Shown here: in pieces, positions 1-8,395 of the stretch | How positions within the stretch are numbered: the first letter of the stretch is position 1 | Layout of the letters: each line of letters starts with the position of its first letter | Origin: Desulfovibrio sp. | Lineage (GTDB): Bacteria; Desulfobacterota; Desulfovibrionia; Desulfovibrionales; Desulfovibrionaceae | Assembly (NCBI GenBank): GCA_031284485.1 | Contig: JAISZT010000057.1 | Span: 1 to 64,000 of the forward strand | DNA length: 64,000 bases | Reading direction: 5' to 3' | Notes under the pieces: generated by a model | The model's input: only the letters and a program-made list of their open reading frames with translations | Told to the model about the DNA's origin: nothing | The model's database searches: none | Made by a program: the position numbers and the translations under genes

Positions 1-63
1 CCGCTTGCTTAATCCACGCAGGAGGACAACATGTTTATCCGAAACTTATCCATAACGCAGAAA

Positions 64-97
64 GCGGTTAGCCCTTTTGGAGCTAACCGCCTGTTTT
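64..97. terminator. Bidirectional intrinsic terminator
   Basis: A perfect 9-bp stem (GCGGTTAGC at 64-72 pairing with 82-90) with a 9-base loop is followed on the plus side by a run of six T. On the minus side it starts 11 bases past the 3' end of tRNA-Lys and is followed by TTT. It can end transcription of the tRNA and also of a plus-strand gene lying left of the window. Confidence 0.7.
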
Positions 98-101
98 TTA
101 A

Positions 102-177
102 TGGTGGGTCGTGCGGGGATCGAACCTGCGACTCTCTGCTTAAAAGGCAGATACTCTACCTACTGAGTTAACGACCC
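102..177 (-). tRNA. tRNA-Lys (anticodon UUU)
   Basis: Read on the minus strand, 76 bases fold as a standard cloverleaf. The acceptor stem begins GGGTCGT and ends ACGACCC, with an encoded CCA. The anticodon arm TCTGC-CTTTTAA-GCAGA places TTT at positions 34-36, and the T arm contains GGTTCGATCC. It stands alone, with a hairpin terminator just downstream. Confidence 0.95.
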
Positions 178-340
178 GAAACAAAAATATTTAGTCGCAA
201 GCCGCCTGACTGTCAAGCGCGCTTCAGCCGTTGGCGCTCCAGCGCCTTACGGATGAAGACAGCAATTAGTTACGCGAAATTTCATCTCCGAGAACCGCTG
301 TCGCTATCCGTAAGCCGGAAGACCGGCAACGAGCGCGCAT

Positions 341-487
341 CTAGCGCGGGCTGTTGTTACGCCTCTTTTTTGAAGGGTACAGCACGGTGTTCCAATAAAG
401 CACATAGACGGGCAGAATGATGAACATCATTATGTAAGCCCAGTTCTTCGTGTACAAAAAGTAGTCATAAAATATATGAAATTCCAT
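341..487 (-). CDS. nhcD: Small membrane subunit of the nine-heme cytochrome complex (NhcD-like)
   Basis: A 48-residue protein beginning MEFHIFYDYF, with one hydrophobic segment at about residues 17-36 and a basic tail ending KKRRNNSPR. GGAGGGAATTCTC sits directly before the ATG. It starts 17 bases after the NrfD-like gene stop, so it is the last gene of the operon. Complexes of the Hmc/Nhc type in Desulfovibrio carry a tiny membrane subunit at this position. The family assignment comes from position, length and the aromatic-rich N-terminus and not from a conserved catalytic motif. Its role in the complex is unknown. Confidence 0.7.
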   Translation of the reverse strand: MEFHIFYDYFLYTKNWAYIMMFIILPVYVLYWNTVLYPSKKRRNNSPR

Positions 488-504
488 GAGAATTCCCTCC
501 TGCC

Positions 505-1719
505 CTAGTGGGCGTCCTTGAAATCCGGATGTTCATAGAGCACCGGCATGTGGTAGACGATAAAGCGGTACGCCGTCACAATCATGGTCACGACAAAGAC
601 GGAGATGCATATCTCCCACAGGCTCGGGAAATATCGCTCCGCCGAGGGCAGAGCGTAATTGAAAGCGATCATGGAAACATTGAAACGGTTGAGCACAATG
701 CCGAGCACCGTATTTGCGGCTGCAAAGCGGCAGATCCGGAGGTTGCGCTGCCGTGACCCCCTGGCATAGAGCAGGGCGGGCATGAGCACAAAGAACAGCA
801 TTTCCACCAGCCACCACAGCCCGTAGCCGGAGAAGACGTAGGGCAGATTGGCCTGCACCAGCATATCGGTGAACTTGAGCATGAAATAGGCGAACAATAT
901 GAACGAGGCCGCCTTGGAGAAGCTGAAGACCACTTCGTCGGCTTCACGCAGATGGGTGTCGTCCATGTAGTGATGAACGCCCTTATGCGCGAACATGCCC
1001 TCAAAAATAACCATCGACGCGCCCGCGGCCATGGAACTTACAAAGAAGAACATGGGCATGAAGGGCGAATACCACAGCGGGTGCAGTTTGCCCGGCGCAA
1101 TGAGATACAGTGAACCCAGGGACGACTGGTGCAGGGTGGAAAGCGTCACGCCGAAGATGGTCAGGATAATGGTGCAGCGGACTACCAGTTTGCGCCAGTT
1201 GAGAAGGAAGGGAAATCTTCCCGCAAGCCATTCCATGGGCGCGACGGAAAATTCCACAAAGAGCACCGTGAGATATGTAGCCACGCACAAACCCACTTCA
1301 AAAAGTACGGATGTGGTGCCGGGAAAGAAGAACATATACGGAAGGCGCAACGGATGGCCAAGATCATACAGAAGGGCGACCACCACGAAGGTGTAGCCCA
1401 GAAAGGCCGTGGTCACGGCCGGGCGCACCGCCGAGTGAAAGTGCTTCATGCCCATAATATAACAGCCGACAGTGGTGAAGTATCCGCCGGCGGCCAGACT
1501 CACGCCGCAGAGCAAATCAAATCCGATCCACATGCCCCAGGGCTGCACGTCGGAGAGATTGGTGACGGAGCCGATGCCCTGGGTAAAGCGGATGACTGTA
1601 ATGACAAGACCGACCGCCAGTATGATCGCCGTGATAAGGTTGCCCCGCCTGCGCAGCGAAAATTCGCCGAGGTTGAACAACTTGTCTTTTGTGGGAATGA
1701 CAATGTTGTGGTGTGCCAT
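505..1719 (-). CDS. nhcC: NrfD/HybB-family integral membrane subunit of the nine-heme cytochrome complex
   Basis: 404 residues with about ten hydrophobic segments, typical of NrfD/PsrC/HybB proteins that exchange electrons with menaquinone in the membrane and can take part in charge translocation. Family-like features include RFTQGIGSVTNL near residue 45 and NPWG/QPWGMW-type motifs before the second helix. The start codon directly follows the stop of the ferredoxin gene, which indicates translational coupling. It should pass electrons between the menaquinone pool and the four-cluster ferredoxin, and on to the nine-heme cytochrome. A clear paralogue, much of it alignable by eye, lies at 8396-9556. 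Confidence 0.85.
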   Translation of the reverse strand: MAHHNIVIPTKDKLFNLGEFSLRRRGNLITAIILAVGLVITVIRFTQGIGSVTNLSDVQPWGMWIGFDLLCGVSLAAGGYFTTVGCYIMGMKHFHSAVRPAVTTAFLGYTFVVVALLYDLGHPLRLPYMFFFPGTTSVLFEVGLCVATYLTVLFVEFSVAPMEWLAGRFPFLLNWRKLVVRCTIILTIFGVTLSTLHQSSLGSLYLIAPGKLHPLWYSPFMPMFFFVSSMAAGASMVIFEGMFAHKGVHHYMDDTHLREADEVVFSFSKAASFILFAYFMLKFTDMLVQANLPYVFSGYGLWWLVEMLFFVLMPALLYARGSRQRNLRICRFAAANTVLGIVLNRFNVSMIAFNYALPSAERYFPSLWEICISVFVVTMIVTAYRFIVYHMPVLYEHPDFKDAH

Positions 1720-2778
1720 TTAATTATGTCCTCCCTTGTCTTGCATGGCCTCTGACATGGCCTCGCGAACCGTGTCGGCCGCGGCCTGTCCATGGGTTTC
1801 AGCAACTTTATGCGCCGCAGAGTTGACGGCATAGGTCATGTCGTTTTTAATTTCCTTGATCGCCGCTTCCTTTTCAGCCTCATGGATGGCGTCACGGCGT
1901 TTGCTTATGGCATAAGCCCCGCCGAACAGCACCGGCCAGAAAGCGACAATCATGGGCACCGCGCCAAGAGCGCCGTAGGTAAGCTCGCCCATGGGCCGGT
2001 TGCCCAGGTGCGTGTCAAGACCAAGGGCCTGCATGGCGCCGTCAGGTTTGGCGGCCGCGCCCGGGGCCGGGGCCAGTATCATCCAGGCCGTGCCTCCGGC
2101 GTCCCATTCTCCATAAATATAGTCCGCGTATTTGCCGGGATTCTTCGCCATGCGGGCGCGGGCCACCTTTATCAGGTCGCTGCGCCTGCCGAAGGTCAGG
2201 GCGTCCATGGGGCAGGCTTCCACGCAGCCGGGGAGCTTGCCCTCCTTGAGGCGCGGTTCGCAAAAGGTGCATTTTTGCACCAGCGGGTCAAAGGCTTCGT
2301 CATACTGGAAGCCGGGCGCATAGAAAGGACAGGCTATCATGCAATAGCGGCAGCCCACGCATTGCGAGCCGTCGTAGGTTACGCTGCCGTCCGGCTGCTT
2401 CTGGAAGCATTTGGCAAAGCAGGCGGAGGCGCAGGCCGGATCATTACAGTGAAAACACTGCAATTTCCGGAAAACCTGCCGTCCGTTGACTTCGTATTTG
2501 TTGACCACTGTCCACTCGTACGCCGAGGTGCGGCGACGCGTGTCGCAGACGGTGAGATCCTCAAAGGGTTTTTTGGGTTGGGGAAGGCTGTTGACCTTGT
2601 TACAGGCCTTTTCGCACTCACGGCAGCCAATGCAGCGGGTGGTGTCGTGCAACACCCCGAAACTGCCGTCGTAGTAGGGAAAGGTGTGCGTGCCTCCGGC
2701 GGCTTTGACCTCAGCTGTGCTCAATGCTGAAACCACGCCCGCGCTGCCCAGAATAGTCAGGAATTTTCTGCGGTTCAT
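1720..2778 (-). CDS. nhcB: Tat-exported HybA-like ferredoxin with four [4Fe-4S] clusters and a C-terminal anchor
   Basis: 352 residues. The start at 2778 was chosen because GGAGAACGTAT precedes it and because it puts the Tat motif MNRRKFL at the N-terminus. The four cysteine groups are CIGCRECEKAC, CFHCNDPACASAC, CVGCRYCMIAC and CTFC...GCVEACP, a HybA/DmsB-like arrangement. A hydrophobic segment around residues 280-300 (GAVPMIVAFWPVLFGGAYAI) is a membrane anchor, followed by a charged tail. It should sit on the periplasmic face and wire the nine-heme cytochrome to the NrfD-like subunit. It is flanked in one operon by both partners. Confidence 0.88.
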   Translation of the reverse strand: MNRRKFLTILGSAGVVSALSTAEVKAAGGTHTFPYYDGSFGVLHDTTRCIGCRECEKACNKVNSLPQPKKPFEDLTVCDTRRRTSAYEWTVVNKYEVNGRQVFRKLQCFHCNDPACASACFAKCFQKQPDGSVTYDGSQCVGCRYCMIACPFYAPGFQYDEAFDPLVQKCTFCEPRLKEGKLPGCVEACPMDALTFGRRSDLIKVARARMAKNPGKYADYIYGEWDAGGTAWMILAPAPGAAAKPDGAMQALGLDTHLGNRPMGELTYGALGAVPMIVAFWPVLFGGAYAISKRRDAIHEAEKEAAIKEIKNDMTYAVNSAAHKVAETHGQAAADTVREAMSEAMQDKGGHN

Positions 2779-2792
2779 ATACGTTCTCCGTA

Positions 2793-3830
2793 CTAGTTGA
2801 CGCTCTGCGGGGTTATGGACCCTTGCCCGGAGGACTGGGAGTCCATTGTCAGGCTCTGCGTGGCGCGAGGCTTGTGGCATGTGGCGCATGACGTGTCAAC
2901 GGGTCTGGCGACCTGCATGCCTTTATGGCAGTTCATGCACATCAGGTGATACGCGGCCTTGAGATTGGTGCGGCCAGGCTGCTCCGGATCAATGGTCGCC
3001 TTGTGACAACTGCCGCATTTGGGCGGAGTGGCCGACAACGGAGAGATGTGATGACAGGTGGCGCAGAGCGTTTCCGGATTGGCGTGAAAGGCCTGGGCCA
3101 GCTTGTTGTCCGCAAGTTTTTCCATGACGGATTCAACATGGCGGCGGTGCGCGTACATATTCGACCCAAATTTGTCGGAAAGTCCGTCGATGTACACCTT
3201 GTAGGGGCCGTCCTCGGGCGTGAGGTAGCGCGCAGGTTCTCTGGCTTTAATGGTTGCGCTGGCCAAGGCCAGTTTTTCCACATCGGGCAACGTGCCGGCA
3301 CTGCCCTGTTGCATCTGCTCCGTAGTCATGGAAGGCGTCATGTTGTGACATGGCGCGCAACTGGAGGCGCTGCGCGCGGGCTTGACGATGCTGTGGCATC
3401 CGGCGCATTCCGGCTTGCTTTTTGTTTGCTGCGCATGGCAGCTGATACAGCTTTGCGGTGTCGCAGTCCCTTCCGGACGCTGTGCAATGTGGCGTTTGTG
3501 CATCGCCGCGGTAAGGGTGACAAAGCCGCCTTCGTCCTTGCCTTCCATGGTGTGACAGGATGTACAGGCCACGGTAATTCCATTGTGATGACAGGACATG
3601 CAGTTGCCGGCCTTTTTCACGTGGACGAAATGATTGAAAGCGGTTGGTTGCATACCAACGCCCGCCGGATTTGGCTTTTCACTGACCGGAAAGATGGCCC
3701 TGTAACGCGAGTCTTTGTAGTCCTCAATCTCCGAGACCTGGGCCTCTCCGGCTGCCACGTCGATTGTCGGACACGCCGCGCTGATCAGGGCAACCGCCGC
3801 CAGCAGAAGCAGTGTTTTGCCGTTCCTCAT
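2793..3830 (-). CDS. nhcA: Nine-heme cytochrome c (class III type)
   Basis: 345 residues with nine CXXCH motifs: CMSCH, CTSCH, CISCH, CAGCH, CAPCH, CATCH, CGSCH, CMNCH and CATCH. They fall into two groups separated by a stretch of about 100 residues, as expected for two cytochrome c3-like domains plus one extra heme (9HcA of Desulfovibrio desulfuricans is the type protein). The N-terminus MRNGKTLLLLAAVALISAAC is an export signal. The cysteine at 20 could also allow a lipoprotein form, though the lipobox is weak. AAGGACAAACAC precedes the chosen ATG; an in-frame ATG lies 6 codons upstream. It likely takes electrons from periplasmic hydrogenase or cytochrome c3. Confidence 0.88.
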   Translation of the reverse strand: MRNGKTLLLLAAVALISAACPTIDVAAGEAQVSEIEDYKDSRYRAIFPVSEKPNPAGVGMQPTAFNHFVHVKKAGNCMSCHHNGITVACTSCHTMEGKDEGGFVTLTAAMHKRHIAQRPEGTATPQSCISCHAQQTKSKPECAGCHSIVKPARSASSCAPCHNMTPSMTTEQMQQGSAGTLPDVEKLALASATIKAREPARYLTPEDGPYKVYIDGLSDKFGSNMYAHRRHVESVMEKLADNKLAQAFHANPETLCATCHHISPLSATPPKCGSCHKATIDPEQPGRTNLKAAYHLMCMNCHKGMQVARPVDTSCATCHKPRATQSLTMDSQSSGQGSITPQSVN

Positions 3831-3874
3831 GTGTTTGTCCTTTTGCATGCAGACAGTACCCCCACCCCCGAGTC

Positions 3875-3891
3875 TGCGACACCATGTCGCA
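3875..3891. promoter_or_regulatory. Inverted repeat upstream of the nine-heme cytochrome operon
   Basis: Perfect 7-bp arms TGCGACA and TGTCGCA with a 3-base centre, located 44 bases upstream of the nhcA start codon. Length and symmetry fit a dimeric regulator site. The cognate regulator is not identified. Confidence 0.4.
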
Positions 3892-3942
3892 AACTTTCGC
3901 CAGCCCCCCGAGCGGAGGGCAGACGGATTACTATTTTGAACT

Positions 3943-4941
3943 TTATGAGAAAACAGCAAACGCGTCAAGATGGTGCTCGTCTAAAAATGTGTTTTTTGCC
4001 TGAAGTGTTGGCCGGGGCTGGCAGCGCGCTTCAGCCGTTGTTGCTGAAGCGGCAACGGCCAGCGCCGGCAGCACCTTTTCCGGGGCGATCAGCAAGGCCT
4101 CCGGCTGGGCGCGAAACCACGTCAATTGGCGTTTGGCATAGGCGCGGGTGTTTTTCAGCCAGAGATCGCGGCATCCCGCAAGATCTATGCGCCCATGCAG
4201 GCATGCCAGAATTTCAGCCGCGCCTATGCCGCTCCAGCCGGGCGCCGCCGGATCATTGCACCGGTCAAAAGCCTTTTTCGCTTCTTCAAGCGCCCCGTTG
4301 GCGAGCATCTGATCGATGCGGCGGGCCAGACGCGGCTTGAGCCGGTTCAGATCGGTGTTGATGACAAACAGCGGCCCTTTGCAACGGGGCGGAGTCATGG
4401 CGTTTTTATGCCACCAACTGAACGGGCGGCCTGTGGCCTCCACCACCTCCAGAGCGCGCAGGATGCGCTGGCGGTCATTCGAGTGGATACGCGCGGCATA
4501 GTCCGGGTCCGCCGCGGCAAGCTCCCGGTGCAGGGCGGGCGCGTCCGATTTTTCCAGACGGGCGGCCAGACGCGCGCTGATTACCGGGTCAATCGGCGGT
4601 ATATTTGTAATGCCGCGCAGGAGCGCTTGAAAATACAGGCCGGTGCCGCCTGTCAGAATGGGGATTTTCCCCGACCTGACCACTTCATCGGCTTTTGCCG
4701 CAGCCATCTCCACCCAGCGGCCGGCGCTGATTTTTTTGTCTGTGGACAAGAATCCGTACAGATGATGCGGCGCTCCGGCGCGTTCTTCCGGAGTCGGCTG
4801 GGCGGTGACAAGGGGAAAATCGGCGTAAACCTGGCGGGAGTCGGCGTTGATTATCTCACCGTTCAGGGCCTTTGCCAGAGTCAGGGCCGCGGCGGTCTTG
4901 CCCGAGCCTGTCGGCCCCGCCAGGCAGACAACCGGGATCAT
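3943..4941 (-). CDS. miaA: tRNA dimethylallyltransferase
   Basis: 332 residues. It transfers a dimethylallyl group to A37 of tRNAs reading UNN codons. The P-loop GPTGSGKT is at residues 9-16, followed by the family motifs DSRQVYADFPLVTAQP and GGTGLYFQALLRG, and by a C-terminal WFRAQPEA segment. The start at 4941 was chosen because its ATG overlaps the coaD stop (ATGA), indicating a coaD-miaA operon; a longer form from 4977 would overlap coaD heavily. The length is normal for the family. Confidence 0.95.
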   Translation of the reverse strand: MIPVVCLAGPTGSGKTAAALTLAKALNGEIINADSRQVYADFPLVTAQPTPEERAGAPHHLYGFLSTDKKISAGRWVEMAAAKADEVVRSGKIPILTGGTGLYFQALLRGITNIPPIDPVISARLAARLEKSDAPALHRELAAADPDYAARIHSNDRQRILRALEVVEATGRPFSWWHKNAMTPPRCKGPLFVINTDLNRLKPRLARRIDQMLANGALEEAKKAFDRCNDPAAPGWSGIGAAEILACLHGRIDLAGCRDLWLKNTRAYAKRQLTWFRAQPEALLIAPEKVLPALAVAASATTAEARCQPRPTLQAKNTFLDEHHLDAFAVFS

Positions 4942-5477
4942 GTGACCTTGAATCCGCCATATGTCGGCGCCAAACACGGCGTGCCCTGGCGCACTTCACC
5001 ATCGGCATATTTTTTTCCCAGGCAGAAGCGCACGTTTTCCGGCACAAGCCCGCCGATGTCCGCGCCATGGCTGGCCGCGGCCTTGACCATGGTGGAACTG
5101 ATGAACAGCCACTGGTAGTCGGTCATTATAAACACGGTTTGTATTTTGCGCTGTAACCTGCGGTTCATCAGAGCAAGCTGAAATTCGTATTCAAAGTCTG
5201 AAGCGGCGCGCAGACCGCGCAACATGGCGCACACGCCGTGTTTGGCCGCAAATTCCACCGCAAGGCCGGAAAAAGGTTCAACCGTAACGCGTTCCAAATG
5301 GCTGAGAGCTTCGCGGGCCATCTCCACGCGCTCTTCATGGCTGAACAGCGGGAATTTTGGCGTGTTGTCCGCCACAGCCACAATGACCTGATCAAAAACA
5401 TCGCGACCGCGACGTATCAGGCTGACGTGCCCGTTGGTCATCGGATCAAAAGTGCCGGGATAGAGTGCTGTTTTCAT
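4938..5477 (-). CDS. coaD: Phosphopantetheine adenylyltransferase
   Basis: 179 residues. It joins ATP and 4'-phosphopantetheine in the penultimate step of coenzyme A synthesis. The nucleotidyltransferase signature GTFDPMTNGH is at residues 8-17 and the second signature WLFISSTMVK is near residue 123. The first gene of a two-gene operon with miaA, overlapping by 4 bases. It is slightly longer than the roughly 160-residue norm because of a short C-terminal tail. Together with coaX at 43473 the window holds two steps of CoA synthesis. Confidence 0.96.
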   Translation of the reverse strand: MKTALYPGTFDPMTNGHVSLIRRGRDVFDQVIVAVADNTPKFPLFSHEERVEMAREALSHLERVTVEPFSGLAVEFAAKHGVCAMLRGLRAASDFEYEFQLALMNRRLQRKIQTVFIMTDYQWLFISSTMVKAAASHGADIGGLVPENVRFCLGKKYADGEVRQGTPCLAPTYGGFKVT

Positions 5478-5529
5478 AGTGTTTTACTTTATGATTATCT
5501 CCTGCGGTCATCAAATAACAATTCCACGA

Positions 5530-5561
5530 AAAAAGCGCAAGGAAGTCCGCGCAACCTTGCG
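5530..5561 (-). terminator. Orphan intrinsic terminator in the coaD upstream region
   Basis: On the minus strand the stem GCGCAAGG/CCTTGCGC with a 12-base loop is followed at once by TTTTTT. It lies 53 bases upstream of the coaD start and points toward coaD, but no minus-strand gene precedes it. It could be an attenuator in a coaD leader or the end of a short unannotated transcript. Confidence 0.5.
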
Positions 5562-5639
5562 CGGCGCATCGGCAATGTATATACTCCGCACTGCATAACC
5601 GCCGGTTGTGTGTAAAAACAGCCAACAGACGGCAACGTC

Positions 5640-7187
5640 ATGAAAAAATATCTGCGCTACCTGGGGCCGGTCTTGATTGCCGCCATTTTTGTGCTGGCCG
5701 TCTATCTGCTCTATCATAAACTCAAGGCTTACAGCATCGCCCAGATTCGGGAGAGCATGCAGCAGATTTCGTACACGCGCATAGCGGCGTCCATGGCCCT
5801 TACGGTCATCAATTACATGATTCTGGTGGGTTATGACTGGCTGGCGCTCAAGGCCATCCGCAAAACCCTGCCCCTGCCGCGCGTCGGTCTGGTTTCCTTT
5901 GTGGGGCAGGCCGTCAGCTACAATTTCGGCGCGCTGCTTGGCGGCACCACAGTGCGCTACCGCTTTTATTCGGCCTGGGGTTTTTCCGTTACCGAGGTTG
6001 TGCGCCTTGTGCTCATGCTGGCCGTAACTTTCTGGGTGGGGGCGCTTGGACTTTGCGGGCTTATCTTCATGGTCGCGCCGCCTGTCATTCCGGAAGAATT
6101 ACTGACAAAAATGCCTGTCGCCGATGTACGCGTCCTGGGGATGATCCTTTTTCTCATTGCCTGTTCGTACCTGATTCTGTGCTTTACCATGCGCCGCCCC
6201 GTGCATATTTTCGGCAAGGAATTCACCTTCCCTCCGCCGCGCATCGCCATAGCCCAGGCCCTTGTGGCCGGAGTGGACATTGTCGCCGCCGCGGCCTGCA
6301 TGTACGTGCTGCTGCCGAGCGGATCCGGCATAAGTTTTATCGAATTCCTGCCGGGCTACCTCATGGCCCAGGTGGCCGTGGTGCTGACGCATATACCCGG
6401 CGGCGTGGGGGTATTTGAGCTTGTCATCCTGCATCTTACGCAGACCACGAGCGAACAGACGGTTTTTGCGGCGGTGCTGATTTTTCGCATTGTCTACTAT
6501 ATTATACCACTGCTCTCGGCTGCCGCGCTGTTGGCGGTTTATGAAGCCAGACAGCAGCGCAATATGCTGCACGAGGCCGGGCGCTGGCTTTCGGCCCTTT
6601 CCCATTCCATAGCGGCCATCGCCGCCTTTGCCGGCGGGATGATACTGCTTGTTTCGGCCACGCTGCCCACATTGCCGCGCAAAATCGCCATGCTGATCCA
6701 GGTGCTGCCCCCGCCGACCATTGCCCTGGGGCATTTTGCCTGCGCGATCTGCGGGGCCGCGCTGCTGTTTGTCTCCTACGGTCTGGAGCGCCGCCAGTCG
6801 CGCGCCTACAAGGCGGCTGTGACTTTGCTGATTTTTGGCATAATCGGTGTACTGCTCAAAGGTTTTTCGTGGGAAGCGGCTCTGATGGTCTGTGTTGTGC
6901 TGCTGGCCGTCTGCCTGACGCGGCGGCGTTTTTACCGCGTTTCCTTTTTCTGGGAAGAGAAAATCCCGGCGAACTGGCTGGCCGCGGCTCTGGGAGCGCT
7001 CGGGCTTGTCGTTTTTCTTGGCTGGGCCATTTATCATCCGGCCTGGGATCGCGCCACAAGCTGGGGTTTTGATCAGCCCCTCAACGCTTCGCGGGTTTTC
7101 AGGGCTTATTGCGGCATAGCGGCAGCGTTGGTGCTGGGCTTTGTCTGGCGTTTCGCCAAACGGCGGATGAACCGCAGGCGCCCATGA
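5640..7187 (+). CDS. Integral membrane protein with MprF/YbhN-type flippase domain
   Basis: 515 residues, almost wholly hydrophobic, with around 13 membrane segments. It resembles the lysylphosphatidylglycerol synthase transmembrane (UPF0104/YbhN) family: SYNFGALLGGTTVRYRFY near residue 100 and HIPGGVGVFELVIL near residue 250 are typical. MprF proteins continue into a cytoplasmic aminoacyl-transferase domain, which is missing here, so only lipid flipping or a related envelope role is likely, not lysinylation. The gene diverges from coaD, and no strong ribosome binding site precedes the ATG. The substrate is unknown. Confidence 0.75.
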   Translation: MKKYLRYLGPVLIAAIFVLAVYLLYHKLKAYSIAQIRESMQQISYTRIAASMALTVINYMILVGYDWLALKAIRKTLPLPRVGLVSFVGQAVSYNFGALLGGTTVRYRFYSAWGFSVTEVVRLVLMLAVTFWVGALGLCGLIFMVAPPVIPEELLTKMPVADVRVLGMILFLIACSYLILCFTMRRPVHIFGKEFTFPPPRIAIAQALVAGVDIVAAAACMYVLLPSGSGISFIEFLPGYLMAQVAVVLTHIPGGVGVFELVILHLTQTTSEQTVFAAVLIFRIVYYIIPLLSAAALLAVYEARQQRNMLHEAGRWLSALSHSIAAIAAFAGGMILLVSATLPTLPRKIAMLIQVLPPPTIALGHFACAICGAALLFVSYGLERRQSRAYKAAVTLLIFGIIGVLLKGFSWEAALMVCVVLLAVCLTRRRFYRVSFFWEEKIPANWLAAALGALGLVVFLGWAIYHPAWDRATSWGFDQPLNASRVFRAYCGIAAALVLGFVWRFAKRRMNRRRP

Positions 7188-7242
7188 GGCGCGGAGGTCC
7201 ACACGCTGCCCGCAGCCGTGCGCAGGCAGCGAGGGGCCGCCG

Positions 7243-7932
7243 CTAATTGCAGGCTTTTTCGTCAATGGCGCAGCATTTCAGTTTTTCAGGTTCAAAAATG
7301 TCCAGAGCGTTGCGTCTATACGTGCCGATGATGCCTTTATCCTGCAGGCGATTGAGTGTCTTGTGCAGGGAGCTTCGGTGTATGCCGAGGAACGCGGCCA
7401 GTTCCTGCTGAGTCAACCGGGGATTGACAACGCCGCGTACCCTGTTGAAAAGATACATGCAGTAGAGAATCCGGCACACATTGCCAAAAGAACTCATGGT
7501 GCGCAGCGTGCAGAGTTGGAGGTACATGCACAGGGATTTTTTACTCAACGATTCAAAAAGGTTGAGAAACAGATCAGGGCTCTCCGCGATGAATTTCTTG
7601 GTGAATATTTTTTTGGGGAAGAAGACGGCTCTGGTGGATTCCATAGCGCTGAAAATGGCGCTGCCGGCGCTGTACTGAAACATGGGAACCTCACTGAACA
7701 GGGTGGCGCTGCCCATGTACATCATTATCCTCTCCTGTCCGTTGTAAGATATGTTGGACAGGCGGACACGTCCTTTTCTGATGAAGTATAAGCCTTCATC
7801 GCCCGGTCTTGTCTTGGGGGGAATTATGCTGCGGGCCGCGAACGTGACCGGCGAACCGAGCGACAGCACCTTTTCCCAGGGCTTGTTGAGATCTGTCAGA
7901 ATGACGGGGAAGAAATAATCATTGTAATTCAT
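7243..7932 (-). CDS. Crp/Fnr-family transcriptional regulator
   Basis: 229 residues. The N-terminal half is a cyclic-nucleotide-type beta barrel (GLYFIRKGRVRLSNIS near residue 47), followed by a dimerisation helix and a C-terminal winged helix-turn-helix (LTQQELAAFLGIHRSSLHKT near residue 175). No Fnr-like cysteine cluster is present at the N-terminus, so it is not an oxygen-sensing Fnr of the classical kind. It lies between the two NrfD-type redox modules, which suggests, but does not show, control of respiratory genes. A TTGCAA-N6-TTGCAA site just upstream may be an autoregulatory operator. Confidence 0.85.
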   Translation of the reverse strand: MNYNDYFFPVILTDLNKPWEKVLSLGSPVTFAARSIIPPKTRPGDEGLYFIRKGRVRLSNISYNGQERIMMYMGSATLFSEVPMFQYSAGSAIFSAMESTRAVFFPKKIFTKKFIAESPDLFLNLFESLSKKSLCMYLQLCTLRTMSSFGNVCRILYCMYLFNRVRGVVNPRLTQQELAAFLGIHRSSLHKTLNRLQDKGIIGTYRRNALDIFEPEKLKCCAIDEKACN

Positions 7933-7947
7933 AAAAACCTCAAAAAT

Positions 7948-7967
7948 ATTGCAAGCTATATTGCAAT
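7948..7967. promoter_or_regulatory. Palindromic site before the Crp/Fnr-family gene
   Basis: ATTGCAA and TTGCAAT are separated by six bases, beginning 15 bases upstream of the regulator start codon. The arms are perfect inverted copies. The position suits autorepression, but the sequence differs from the usual TGTGA-N6-TCACA of Crp-type sites. Confidence 0.35.
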
Positions 7968-7987
7968 GTTACGCGTTGTGAGTGATT

Positions 7988-8262
7988 CTAAATTTTGCTA
8001 TGCGATGTCATCCAGGCATTTGCCCCGGTGCGCTTTCCAAAAATCAGCACAAAGGGCGTCGGCAGCAGAAAGAGGATGGCGCAGGTTGTAAAGATGGCCG
8101 GGATGGCGTCGTTTCCCGGACCGGCCGTGCCGCCGAAGACGGCCAGAATAATGGGAATGACACATTGGAAGCCTGATACGGACAATCTGGCGAACGGATG
8201 TACCCGGTTGAGTTAAAAAGCGCGGTGGGTTCGCGGAAATCCAGCAGGCTGTTTTTCTCCAA
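7988..8262 (-). pseudogene. Remnant of an MFS transporter C-terminus
   Basis: In two minus-strand frames this stretch encodes pieces resembling the end of a sugar-porter-like MFS protein. EPTALFNSTGY in the first frame matches the usual (E)xxPTxxRxxGY region. After a frame change SGFQCVIPIILAVFGG, AIPAIFTTCAILFLLP and FVLIFGKRTG follow, the last resembling the family's FGxETxG end. About 75 residues remain, with no start codon or upstream helices. It is the main content of the 463-base gap between the Crp/Fnr gene and the next operon; the rest, 8263-8395, shows nothing I can name. Confidence 0.5.
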
Positions 8263-8395
8263 TTATAGTCATTTTAGTTTACAAAAAGGAATATTGCTGT
8301 TGCAAAATCGACATTTATCGGTTTTTCTTTCAGCTACGGCTGCTTTGCGGTTCCGCAAAGGCATGGCTCATCAGGAGGACTTGTGATGATGGCCG

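Noticed and set aside
31-171. Short plus-strand frame starting MFIRNLS after a good GGAGGACAAC
   Set aside because: It runs through both arms of the terminator and the full antisense of tRNA-Lys; coding is not credible. The leading bases may instead be the tail of a gene left of the window.
1129-1755. Long plus-strand open frames across the NrfD-like gene and similar ones over other minus-strand genes
   Set aside because: They are opposite-strand shadows caused by high G+C third positions; no start signals, no recognisable domains, and the real genes on the other strand are clear.
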